Below are positions 26,644-34,952 of a DNA stretch of 64,000 nucleotides, one piece after another. A program made the translations under genes and the position numbers. The DNA is from Solibacillus isronensis (lineage in GTDB: Bacteria > Bacillota > Bacilli > Bacillales_A > Planococcaceae): contig NZ_JAMBOC010000001.1 of the NCBI RefSeq assembly GCF_023715405.1, positions 248,001-312,000 of the forward strand. The letters are read 5' to 3'. Below the pieces are notes generated by a model that saw only the letters and a list, made by a program, of their open reading frames with translations, was not told the DNA's origin and searched no databases. The number at the start of each line of letters is the position of its first letter. The stretch's first letter is position 1.

Positions 26644-26786
26644 ACCTTTGAATACATACATATAATAGTTGGTTCATTTGAATATTTAATGATAAAAAGT
26701 TACAATATAATTTCATTAACTATTGAACAGCCAGCAAAGTTTAATAGGACATAAAATAAGCTAGTAACAACGCGCAATCAATTTAT

Positions 26787-26815
26787 TTGATAAAACAACT
26801 AGAATCTTGTAAGAT
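26787..26815 (+). promoter_or_regulatory. Sigma-A promoter of clpX
   Basis: TTGATA (26787-26792), a 17-nt spacer and TAAGAT (26810-26815). Predicted start is about 20 nt before the ClpX start codon. No CtsR-type heptad repeat is visible. Confidence 0.65.
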
Positions 26816-26841
26816 TGTTGCTTGAATAGGGGTGAACCAAA

Positions 26842-28113
26842 TTGTTTAAATTTAATGATGAAAAAGGCAATTTAAAATGCTCTTTTTGTGGTAAACCACA
26901 AGAACAAGTTCGTAAACTGGTTGCAGGACCAGGCGTATATATTTGTGATGAATGTATCGAACTATGCTCAGAGATCGTAGTGGAAGAGTTAGGGATCGAA
27001 GAGGAAATCGAGTTCAATGAAATTCCAAAACCTAAAGAGATTTTAAATATTTTAGGTGAATATGTAATCGGACAAGAACGTGCAAAAAAAGCATTGGCAG
27101 TTGCTGTATATAATCACTATAAACGTATTAATTCGAATTCAAAAATTGATGATGTTGAATTATCAAAATCGAATATCGTATTAATCGGACCAACTGGTAG
27201 CGGTAAAACTTTACTTGCTCAAACGTTGGCGCGTATTTTAAATGTACCATTCGCAATTGCTGACGCGACAAGCTTAACTGAAGCAGGTTATGTTGGTGAG
27301 GATGTTGAAAATATTCTTTTAAAACTAATCCAGGCTGCAGATTATGATATAGAACGTGCAGAAAAGGGTATCATTTATATTGATGAGATTGACAAGGTTG
27401 CTCGTAAATCTGAAAATCCTTCAATTACACGAGACGTATCAGGTGAAGGTGTACAACAAGCATTACTGAAAATTTTAGAAGGTACAGTTGCAAGTGTTCC
27501 TCCACAAGGCGGACGTAAGCATCCACACCAGGAGTTCCTTCAAATCGATACATCGAACATCTTATTTATCGTAGGTGGAGCATTTGATGGAATCGAAACA
27601 ATTATTAAACGTCGTCAAGGCGAAAAAGTAATTGGCTTTGCTTCAACACAAAATAAAGATATTGATGAAGAAGCTTCAATTATGTCTCAGTTAATTCCTG
27701 AAGATTTATTGAAATTCGGTTTAATTCCGGAATTTATCGGACGTTTACCGGTATTGGCTACTTTAGAACAGTTAAATGTCGATGCATTAGTACAAATTTT
27801 AACTGAACCTAAAAATGCTTTAGCAAAACAATACCAAAAAATGTTGGAGCTAGATGATGTAGAACTTGAGTTTGAAGATGATGCACTTGTCGAAATTTCT
27901 AAATTAGCAATCGAACGTAAAACAGGTGCCCGTGGTCTTCGTTCAATCATCGAAGCGACAATGCTTGATGTTATGTTTGAATTGCCTTCACGTGAAGATA
28001 TTAAAAAATGTATCATCACAGCTGAAACAATTCGTGATAAAGCAGATCCAAAATTAATTTTGGATGATGGGTCTGAATTGAAAAAAGATGACAACAAAAA
28101 AACTTCAGCTTAA
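26842..28113 (+). CDS. clpX: ATP-dependent Clp protease ATP-binding subunit ClpX
   Basis: A 423-residue AAA+ unfoldase that delivers tagged substrates to ClpP. The N-terminal zinc finger has Cys13, Cys16, Cys35 and Cys38. Walker A GPTGSGKT lies near 117-124, Walker [10 protein letters not shown] near 175, and the ClpP-binding IGF-type loop is in the [12 protein letters not shown] region. It starts with TTG, preceded by AGGGGTG. It has its own promoter and terminator. In Bacillus subtilis lonB separates clpX from lonA; here lon follows directly. Confidence 0.96.
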   Translation: MFKFNDEKGNLKCSFCGKPQEQVRKLVAGPGVYICDECIELCSEIVVEELGIEEEIEFNEIPKPKEILNILGEYVIGQERAKKALAVAVYNHYKRINSNSKIDDVELSKSNIVLIGPTGSGKTLLAQTLARILNVPFAIADATSLTEAGYVGEDVENILLKLIQAADYDIERAEKGIIYIDEIDKVARKSENPSITRDVSGEGVQQALLKILEGTVASVPPQGGRKHPHQEFLQIDTSNILFIVGGAFDGIETIIKRRQGEKVIGFASTQNKDIDEEASIMSQLIPEDLLKFGLIPEFIGRLPVLATLEQLNVDALVQILTEPKNALAKQYQKMLELDDVELEFEDDALVEISKLAIERKTGARGLRSIIEATMLDVMFELPSREDIKKCIITAETIRDKADPKLILDDGSELKKDDNKKTSA

Positions 28114-28140
28114 TTTTAGCTGAATGGATTCCAACTATGT

Positions 28141-28184
28141 AGCTGACTTAGACTTCTCAAGCAAGTCCAAAGTCAGCTTTTTCT
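28141..28184 (+). terminator. Rho-independent terminator of clpX
   Basis: AGCTGACTT (28141-28149) pairs with AAGTCAGCT (28169-28177), with a second internal GACTT/AAGTC pair, then TTTTCTT. Confidence 0.85.
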
Positions 28185-28320
28185 TACAAAACGTATATAC
28201 ATAAAGTTTCGGGTATTTTTAGCCGAATGATACAGGTTTTGAAGCGTTATTTATGGTTTGCTCCAGTATTTAGAGCACATAAACTCGGAAAAATCTGGAC
28301 ACAGCTACGCTTAGGCGTAA

Positions 28321-28349
28321 TTGACAAGAAACTAACACATACTTATATT
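28321..28349 (+). promoter_or_regulatory. Sigma-A promoter of lon
   Basis: TTGACA (28321-28326, perfect), a 17-nt spacer and TATATT (28344-28349), 41 bp before the lon start codon. No CIRCE or CtsR box is visible around it. Confidence 0.8.
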
Positions 28350-28389
28350 GCGGGTTGTTTTTAAGATTTGGATGGAGGTGAATACCCGC

Positions 28390-30714
28390 GTGACAAAAAA
28401 ATTAACTAATATGCCAGTTTTACCGTTAAGAGGACTTCTTGTATACCCAACGATGGTTTTACATATTGATGTGGGTCGAGAACGTTCTATTGCTGCACTA
28501 GAACATGCGATGCTTGAAGATAGCACAATCTTTTTGGTAACTCAAAAAGATTTACGCGTTGATTCACCGGGAAAAGCAGATCTTTATAAAATGGGGACAT
28601 TAGCGAAAGTAAAACAAATGCTAAAACTTCCGAATGGAACATTGCGTATTCTGGTTGAAGGTTTAAACCGTGCGGAAATGGTTCGTTATGAAGATTCCGG
28701 TAAATTTACAACTGCAGATTTGGAACTATTTGAAGATGAGCTGCACAAAGATGCGGAAACGGAAGCTTTAATGCGTACTGTATTATCGTATTTCGAAAAA
28801 TACGCAAAATCTTCAAATAAAATTACGACGGAAACAATCGAATCGGTGCTTGATATTGAAGAACCGGGCCGATTAGCAGATGTCATTGCTTCTCATTTAC
28901 CTTTCAAAATTAATGAAAAGCAAGAAGTGCTCGATATTACGAACATTAAAAAGCGTTTAGACCACTTGATGATTCGTTTGCATGACGAGCAGGAGATTTT
29001 AAATCTCGAGAAAAAAATCAGTACAAAAGTGAAGCAGGCGATGGAGCGCACACAGAAAGAGTATTATCTGCGTGAGCAAATGAAAGCAATTCAAACAGAG
29101 CTTGGTGATCGCGAAGGAAAAACGGGTGAAATTGCTGAACTTCGTAAAAAAATCGATAGTGCCGGAATGCCGGAGTCTACACAAAAAGTTGCGTTAAAAG
29201 AACTGGACCGCTACGAAAAGCTGCCTGCTGCAAGTGCAGAGAGTGGTGTCATCCGCAACTATTTGGAATGGCTTGTATCGATTCCCTGGACAGAAAAAAC
29301 GGAAGACCGTATCGATATTGCCTATGCTGAAGAAATTTTAAACCGCGATCATGATGGCCTGGAAAAAGTGAAAGAGCGTGTTTTGGAATATTTATCAGTA
29401 CGTCAATTAATGAATTCATTGCGCGGTCCGATTTTATGTTTAGCAGGACCTCCGGGCGTAGGTAAAACGAGTTTAGCGCGTTCTATTGCAGAAAGCCTTG
29501 ACCGTAAATTTGTCCGTGTTTCACTTGGCGGTGTGCGTGATGAGTCTGAAATTCGTGGTCACCGTCGTACGTATGTCGGCGCAATGCCAGGACGTATCAT
29601 TCAAGGAATGAAAAAAGCAGGCACGACAAATCCTGTATTTTTACTTGATGAAATTGATAAAATGTCAAATGACTTCCGTGGAGACCCATCGGCTGCAATG
29701 CTTGAAGTATTGGATCCGGAGCAAAATAATACATTCAGTGATCACTTCATCGAAGAACCATACAATTTGCAAGATGTATTATTTATTGCAACAGCAAATG
29801 ATTTAAGTACAATCCCTGCACCGTTACTGGATCGTATGGAAGTCATTAATATCGCAGGTTATACAGAATTCGAAAAAGTAGAAATTACTAAGAACCATTT
29901 GATTCCGAAACAGATGAAGGAACATGGTTTGAAGAAAACGCAAATGGCAATGAAAGACGAAGCGATTACGGATTTAATTCGTTACTATACACGTGAAGCT
30001 GGTGTTCGTGGATTGGAACGCCAAGTTGCGACTGTTTGCCGTAAAGCTGCGAAAAAAATCGTATCTGGCGAAAAGAAAAAAGTAACGGTCAATTCGAAAG
30101 TATTGGTGGATATGCTTGGGAAACACCGCTTCCGCTATGGACAGGCGGAAATGGAAAACCAAGTAGGTGTTGCTACAGGACTTGCCTATACGACAGTCGG
30201 TGGAGATACATTGCAGATCGAGGTTTCATTAACACCTGGTAAAGGTAAATTAATTTTAACAGGGAAGCTTGGCGATGTAATGAAGGAATCTGCACAAATT
30301 GCGCTTTCATTTGTCCGCACATTAACAAAAGATTTAGGTGTGGATGCTGAATATTTCGATCAGCACGATATTCATGTCCACGTTCCGGAAGGCGCAGTAC
30401 CAAAAGATGGTCCATCAGCAGGTATTACGATGACGACTGCTATTGTGTCTGCAATAACTGGAAAAGCAATTAAACGCGAAATTGGAATGACTGGAGAAGT
30501 AACATTACGGGGTCGTGTACTGCCGATCGGCGGCTTAAAAGAGAAATCATTAAGTGCCCACCGCGCGGGATTAACGACGATTATCATTCCGCAAGACAAT
30601 GAACGTGATATTGATGATATTCCTGAAACAATTCGTGAGCAACTCACATTTAAACTAGTTTCACAAGCGGAAGAAGTTCTTGCGCTCGCACTAGATGGAG
30701 GTTTTAATAAGTAA
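28390..30714 (+). CDS. lon: ATP-dependent protease Lon (LonA)
   Basis: A 774-residue homo-oligomeric AAA+ protease for damaged and regulatory proteins. The N-terminal LON substrate domain includes [20 protein letters not shown]. Walker [10 protein letters not shown] is near 354. The catalytic Ser is about residue 676 in PKDGPSAG, with the partner Lys in the [19 protein letters not shown] region. Length matches Bacillus LonA (774). GTG 28390 is the start, with GGAGG about 11 nt upstream; the longer in-frame start would begin inside the promoter -10. Its stop overlaps the ysxC ATG, so the two are coupled. Confidence 0.95.
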   Translation: MTKKLTNMPVLPLRGLLVYPTMVLHIDVGRERSIAALEHAMLEDSTIFLVTQKDLRVDSPGKADLYKMGTLAKVKQMLKLPNGTLRILVEGLNRAEMVRYEDSGKFTTADLELFEDELHKDAETEALMRTVLSYFEKYAKSSNKITTETIESVLDIEEPGRLADVIASHLPFKINEKQEVLDITNIKKRLDHLMIRLHDEQEILNLEKKISTKVKQAMERTQKEYYLREQMKAIQTELGDREGKTGEIAELRKKIDSAGMPESTQKVALKELDRYEKLPAASAESGVIRNYLEWLVSIPWTEKTEDRIDIAYAEEILNRDHDGLEKVKERVLEYLSVRQLMNSLRGPILCLAGPPGVGKTSLARSIAESLDRKFVRVSLGGVRDESEIRGHRRTYVGAMPGRIIQGMKKAGTTNPVFLLDEIDKMSNDFRGDPSAAMLEVLDPEQNNTFSDHFIEEPYNLQDVLFIATANDLSTIPAPLLDRMEVINIAGYTEFEKVEITKNHLIPKQMKEHGLKKTQMAMKDEAITDLIRYYTREAGVRGLERQVATVCRKAAKKIVSGEKKKVTVNSKVLVDMLGKHRFRYGQAEMENQVGVATGLAYTTVGGDTLQIEVSLTPGKGKLILTGKLGDVMKESAQIALSFVRTLTKDLGVDAEYFDQHDIHVHVPEGAVPKDGPSAGITMTTAIVSAITGKAIKREIGMTGEVTLRGRVLPIGGLKEKSLSAHRAGLTTIIIPQDNERDIDDIPETIREQLTFKLVSQAEEVLALALDGGFNK

Positions 30715-31295
30715 TGAAAGTCCATAACGTAGAAATGATCGGCAGCTTTGTCCGACCAGAACAGTTCCCGGAAGACGGGCTACCTGAATTCGCTTTAGCG
30801 GGTCGTTCAAATGTCGGCAAATCTTCGTTTATCAATCGTATGATTGGCCGTAAAGCAATGGCGCGTATTTCGTCAAAACCTGGTAAAACACAACAGCTGA
30901 ACTTCTATAAAATTGAAGAACAGCTCTATTATGTTGACGTACCAGGATACGGCTATGCAAAAGTTTCAAAATCAGAACGTGCAGCATGGGGAAGAATGAT
31001 CGAGCAGTACTTTATGAGTCGCGAACAGTTAAAAGCGGTTGTCTTAATTGTTGATATTCGCCATAATCCGACTTCAGATGACTGCATGATGTATGATTTT
31101 TTAAAGCATTACAATATCCCGGTAATAGTTGTCGCAACTAAAGCCGACAAAATTCCGAAAGGGAAATGGGATAAGCATAAAAAGATTGTCCGCGAAACAT
31201 TACAAATGGAAAAGCAAGATCCATTAATTGTGTTTTCTTCTGAAAAAGGTCTTGGTTTTGAAGAGGCCTGGGCCGAAATTGAATCACGCATGTAA
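30714..31295 (+). CDS. ysxC: Ribosome biogenesis GTPase YsxC/EngB
   Basis: A 193-residue GTPase for late 50S subunit assembly. G1 GRSNVGKSS near 31-39, the G2 region around KPGKTQ, G3 DVPGYG near 75-80, and G4 TKAD near 142-145 are in order. Its ATG overlaps the lon stop (TAATG); GGAGG is 12 nt upstream. lon-ysxC is one operon closed by a terminator just downstream, as in Bacillus. Confidence 0.95.
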   Translation: MKVHNVEMIGSFVRPEQFPEDGLPEFALAGRSNVGKSSFINRMIGRKAMARISSKPGKTQQLNFYKIEEQLYYVDVPGYGYAKVSKSERAAWGRMIEQYFMSREQLKAVVLIVDIRHNPTSDDCMMYDFLKHYNIPVIVVATKADKIPKGKWDKHKKIVRETLQMEKQDPLIVFSSEKGLGFEEAWAEIESRM

Positions 31296-31301
31296 ACAAC
31301 G

Positions 31302-31335
31302 CAACCTCGAATTAACTTTCGGGGTTGTTTTTATT
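31302..31335 (+). terminator. Rho-independent terminator of lon-ysxC
   Basis: AACCTCGAA (31303-31311) pairs with TTCGGGGTT (31318-31326), one G-U pair, then GTTTTTATTTT. Confidence 0.8.
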
Positions 31336-31389
31336 TTGGCCAATTTACTCTCAGAAATAATAATAATTACTTGATATTCATAGTATTTA

Positions 31390-31397
31390 GCCGATAA
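31390..31397 (+). promoter_or_regulatory. Sigma-D-type -10 element before the YjfB-like gene
   Basis: GCCGATAA is an exact match to the sigma-D (flagellar) -10. A TAAA -35 is not found at the usual 15-nt spacing. Transcription would start about 15 nt before the small gene, just ahead of its ribosome site. Confidence 0.45.
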
Positions 31398-31418
31398 AGG
31401 TAAATAGGAGGTGTACAT

Positions 31419-31592
31419 TTGGATATTGCTGCATTAGCGATGTCGATGAAACATACTGGATTGATGCAAGATGTTTCATTGGCCATGACGAAAAAAGTGA
31501 TGGAGTTTCAGCAAGAAAATGCGGAACAAATAGTCGAAGTGATCGATGCGTCACACCCCGTATTAGGTAAATTAATCGATATTTCCGTATAA
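31419..31592 (+). CDS. Small YjfB-family protein
   Basis: A 57-residue protein starting with TTG, with AGGAGG 7 nt upstream. Its sequence MDIAALAMSM...SLAMTKKVMEF...HPVLGKLIDISV matches the YjfB pattern: an N-terminal MDI, a central helical segment with DVS-x-AM-x-KK, and a C-terminal HP-x-LG-x-x-IDI-x-V. Bacillus subtilis yjfB belongs to the motility (sigma-D) regulon as I recall, and a perfect sigma-D -10 lies upstream here. Molecular function unknown. It sits between the ysxC terminator and the exported-protein cassette. Confidence 0.75.
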   Translation: MDIAALAMSMKHTGLMQDVSLAMTKKVMEFQQENAEQIVEVIDASHPVLGKLIDISV

Positions 31593-31653
31593 ATAATTTC
31601 GACAACCAATGCCAATAGTCGGCAAATTTGTTACACTATATAGGTCCTGCAAC

Positions 31654-31679
31654 AATATTTGGGATTAAATACAAATATT
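31654..31679. promoter_or_regulatory. Inverted repeat before the exported-protein cassette
   Basis: AATATTTG (31654-31661) and CAAATATT (31672-31679) form an 8-bp inverted repeat with a 10-bp spacer, about 55 bp before the first exported gene. It is placed like a dimeric regulator site. No regulator is identified and no T run follows, so it is not a terminator. Confidence 0.4.
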
Positions 31680-31734
31680 TCAGGCGTTTGCTATGAATTA
31701 AAAGAAAAGTTACTGAGAGAAGGAGGCGGAAAAA

Positions 31735-33429
31735 TTGCTTAAAAAAATCATTACCGTATTAATGGCAATTACTTTTGCTTTAGCAATCTTACCAACAGGG
31801 CAGCAAGCTGAAGCATCAAATACATATACATTTATGAAAGCAAATTATAATGAAACTGAAGATAAGAAAGGGAATATCACACGAACATTAAAAAGTGTCA
31901 CATTAAAAAACAGTGCAGGGAAAACCGCAACATTTAACCTTGCGAATACGCAGAAATACTATATTAATAATACGCTGACAACAATTGCAGGATTTAAAGC
32001 AGGCATGAGTGTCACGATTAAATTAAACTTAGGCAAAATTACAGAAATGCGTGGATCTACAAATGTAGAAGGCGGTTCAATCGTCGAAAACAGCAAACAA
32101 GTAACCGGTGCTGTGACACAGATTGATCCGAACGGTTTGCAGCTCCGTGTAAAAATCGACGGCGCTTCAACTAAAAATTATACAGTGACAAACAATACGG
32201 AAGTGTTCAAAGGAAGCTCATCAGTAGATTTAAGTTCACTTTATGTAGGAGACCGTGTCCGCTTAAAATTTGCAACAGCCAATACTTCCCGTATCGCTGA
32301 AATTACGATTATGAGTACAGCCAATATGGTGACAGAATTATATAAAGCAGATTTAAATACGGTTAATACAAACAAAAATTCGCTAAATGTTAAGAATGCG
32401 CATCCTCTACTAAACTGGCGCTTTGGGACGGTTAGAACGAAGACACAGGCAACATTTAATTTTACAAACAATACAAGTATTTACGTAGGAAATAAAAAAA
32501 TCTCAAAAAGCCAATTAAAAAAATATAAAAATAGTGAGCTTTATTTTGTAACAAAAACTCAGTTCAGCAAGGAAGTAATCGATAAGATTATCGTATTAGC
32601 TAAAAATGAGCGTACATTCTATCAACCTATTACAAGTGTCAATCTTGGTGTGAATACACTGCAACTTAAAAATTCTTTGAAATTAAATTACCATAACGGT
32701 TCGATTTTAATCCGCAATGGCCGTTTAGTAGAACCTGAAGGCCTTATTGCTCTTGATTTAGCGCAAAAACCGATTTCGACAACGGCATTTGTATTAACGG
32801 ATGGTGCGGCTAAGAGTGATTATGCTCATATCGTCAATATAACAAATAATGCATATTTAGCACCGAATCTATCAAAATATAAACTTTACTTTGGTCGAAT
32901 TGATGTAGCGGATTTAGATGCATATGAAGTGGAGTTATCAGATTTACAACGTTTCGATAATCATTTCTGGACTATGGATAAGACCATTACATCATTTGCT
33001 TACAGTAATTCTACAATCGCATCTGAACTGGACGGAACAAAGCAATTCAAAGTCATTCCGGAACTGGATCTTGATTTATATGATAATTATACAAATTCAC
33101 CAAATCCATATTATGGATATTTCTTTGTAAACGAAGGTCATATTGAGGGCATTCATTTTGTGCCAAATGAAAAACTGGCTACGTTAACATTAACAGGCCG
33201 TGTAAGTTCGATTAATTTTAATACGAAAAAGATATCTGTTGTTAACAGCAGCCAGTGGAGCAAAGATGGTTACTGGAACTACCGTTTCGGTTCGCTTTCA
33301 CTCGACCTATCAAAAGCGATGGTTATTAAAGATGGTGAAGTAATCGATATTACTGATATCCATAAGGCAGATCATGTAACAGCAATTGCACGTTCAACAT
33401 CGGAAGTTTATGTATTATTAGTAAACTAA
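31735..33429 (+). CDS. Secreted beta-repeat protein of unknown function
   Basis: A 564-residue exported protein. A signal peptide at 1-27 ends in AEA-S. The mature part seems built of about six related units of 60-90 residues, each with a T/V-x-V-x-x-I strand, an N-x-T-x-I/V strand and a closing G/A-D/S-x-V strand; units start near 51, 124, 201, 299, 387 and 486. There is no SLH, LPXTG or enzyme motif. TTG start with AGGAGG 8 nt upstream. The next two genes encode SLH and vWA surface proteins in the same direction, so a cell-surface or S-layer role is likely but unproven. Confidence 0.7.
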   Translation: MLKKIITVLMAITFALAILPTGQQAEASNTYTFMKANYNETEDKKGNITRTLKSVTLKNSAGKTATFNLANTQKYYINNTLTTIAGFKAGMSVTIKLNLGKITEMRGSTNVEGGSIVENSKQVTGAVTQIDPNGLQLRVKIDGASTKNYTVTNNTEVFKGSSSVDLSSLYVGDRVRLKFATANTSRIAEITIMSTANMVTELYKADLNTVNTNKNSLNVKNAHPLLNWRFGTVRTKTQATFNFTNNTSIYVGNKKISKSQLKKYKNSELYFVTKTQFSKEVIDKIIVLAKNERTFYQPITSVNLGVNTLQLKNSLKLNYHNGSILIRNGRLVEPEGLIALDLAQKPISTTAFVLTDGAAKSDYAHIVNITNNAYLAPNLSKYKLYFGRIDVADLDAYEVELSDLQRFDNHFWTMDKTITSFAYSNSTIASELDGTKQFKVIPELDLDLYDNYTNSPNPYYGYFFVNEGHIEGIHFVPNEKLATLTLTGRVSSINFNTKKISVVNSSQWSKDGYWNYRFGSLSLDLSKAMVIKDGEVIDITDIHKADHVTAIARSTSEVYVLLVN

Positions 33430-33436
33430 TTAAAAA

Positions 33437-33464
33437 GGCATGCGGGACAAGTTTCTCGCATGCC
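33437..33464 (+). terminator. Stem-loop after the beta-repeat gene, weak terminator
   Basis: GGCATGCGGGA (33437-33447) pairs with TCTCGCATGCC (33454-33464). The tail ATTTAAAC is poor in T, so partial read-through into the SLH gene is likely. Confidence 0.5.
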
Positions 33465-33506
33465 ATTTAAACAAAAGTGAATTTTAAAGAAATGAGGGAC
33501 GAATTT

Positions 33507-34940
33507 GTGAGAAAGAAACTTTGCTTCACCTTCCTATTGGCATGCTCATTTTTTCTGATGCTGCTCACTTCAGCAAGTTCCGCACAATCTATCGATTTAA
33601 CAGGCGGTATAAAAAACGAATATGAGTATGAAGAATACTTTTTCTTAACAGGAAAACCGATTAAATTTACGGGCACAAATAAAAATGTAACGATTTCAAC
33701 GAGAGAATCTAAAGGCAAGTTAACCGAGACATACAAGTTTACGTTGGCTGGACCAAATGGAGAAAAGCTGACGCGGAATTTTACGTATACATACGATGTT
33801 ACAAACTATGACCAAGTAGGGCAAAGTTCAGCAACGGGTGAGGTTACAAAATTTACCGAAAAAATTACAGTTGGCGACAGAACATTTACATTGGCGGATT
33901 ACCAGCTTTCTAAAAGTACGATTACAGACAAGCGTCCGGCATCTGACTATTATTCAGGAAATGCGATTGCCCGCAAAACATATACCGAAACGACAGGCCG
34001 AGGCAAGAATGCTGTTACAAAAACGATAACGGTACATGCAGATAGCCGAAATGAAGGATATGAAAATTTCTGGGGAGCTACTGAAACACAAATTACAGAT
34101 TTCGAGATTGAATATGATGACGGAACGATCGGTACAGTGAAAAACAAAGTATCGACATCCAAGTCACGAACACTAGAATATAACGAAAACGATGCATCTT
34201 TATCAAGTTTTAACGGCAACTATAAAACGATTAGCTCTGCCGATTCGCTATCGGAATACGAATACGATTTACCTGGTAGCGAAGGAACGGTCGCAAGCAA
34301 TATCGATTATATGCCAAAGTTGGAAATGCTGAAAATTCCAAAATTCCGTGATTTATCTTCCAACTGGGCACGTGAGCAAATTGAAAAATTGTATTCACTT
34401 GGGATATTGGATGATCAATCGAACTTCTATTCACCTAATACACCTGTACAGCGCTATGATTTTGCAGTTGCTATTGGTAAAGCAATTGATCTGCGTGTAT
34501 TGGAAGAAACGAACCGCAAAAAGACACAGCCTTCTATTTTCAAAGACGTGAAACGTACAGTAAAGGATTACAATTACTTAGTGGCAACGGTTGATAAAGG
34601 AGTTATTAAAGGAAAAAATCCTACGACATTTGATCCGGATGGTTTTTTAACACGCCAGCAGGCAGCGACAATTTTAGTGCGCGCACTTGGACTGGAAGGA
34701 AAAGCACCTGATCCAGGCTATTCTACAGACTATAAAGATGATTACAAAATTACGGATTATGCACGCGATGCAATTTATGTCGCAACTCAGTTAGGGCTAA
34801 TGTCAGGCAGCGACGGTTATTTCAATCCGAAAGCAACACTGACACGTGCACAGTCTTCCGCGATTATTGAACGATTTTTACGTTATTTAGAAGCAGATTT
34901 AAAAGAGAATTACCGAGACAATATTCTGTTCTTTAACTAA
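33507..34940 (+). CDS. Exported protein with three C-terminal SLH domains
   Basis: A 477-residue surface protein. A signal peptide at about 1-26 ends in SSA-QS. Residues 30-285 are a Thr/Ser/Lys-rich beta region of unknown fold. Three SLH domains follow: FRDLSSNWAREQIEKLYSLG, FKDVKRTVKDYNYLVATVDK, and the YKDDYKITDYARDAIYVATQ unit, each closed by an R-x-x-x-A-x-x-I-type segment. SLH triplets bind pyruvylated secondary cell-wall polymer and hold proteins on the S-layer. The start GTG 33507 has GAGGG 8 nt upstream; an in-frame GTG at 33477 would add ten charged residues before the signal peptide. Next gene 12 bp downstream. Confidence 0.85.
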   Translation: MRKKLCFTFLLACSFFLMLLTSASSAQSIDLTGGIKNEYEYEEYFFLTGKPIKFTGTNKNVTISTRESKGKLTETYKFTLAGPNGEKLTRNFTYTYDVTNYDQVGQSSATGEVTKFTEKITVGDRTFTLADYQLSKSTITDKRPASDYYSGNAIARKTYTETTGRGKNAVTKTITVHADSRNEGYENFWGATETQITDFEIEYDDGTIGTVKNKVSTSKSRTLEYNENDASLSSFNGNYKTISSADSLSEYEYDLPGSEGTVASNIDYMPKLEMLKIPKFRDLSSNWAREQIEKLYSLGILDDQSNFYSPNTPVQRYDFAVAIGKAIDLRVLEETNRKKTQPSIFKDVKRTVKDYNYLVATVDKGVIKGKNPTTFDPDGFLTRQQAATILVRALGLEGKAPDPGYSTDYKDDYKITDYARDAIYVATQLGLMSGSDGYFNPKATLTRAQSSAIIERFLRYLEADLKENYRDNILFFN

Positions 34941-34952
34941 GGGGATGCAAAC

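Noticed and set aside
26449..26661. 70-residue minus-strand open frame between tig and clpX
   Set aside because: It coincides with the nested inverted repeats and the tig terminator, has no ribosome site I could find, and resembles no protein I know.
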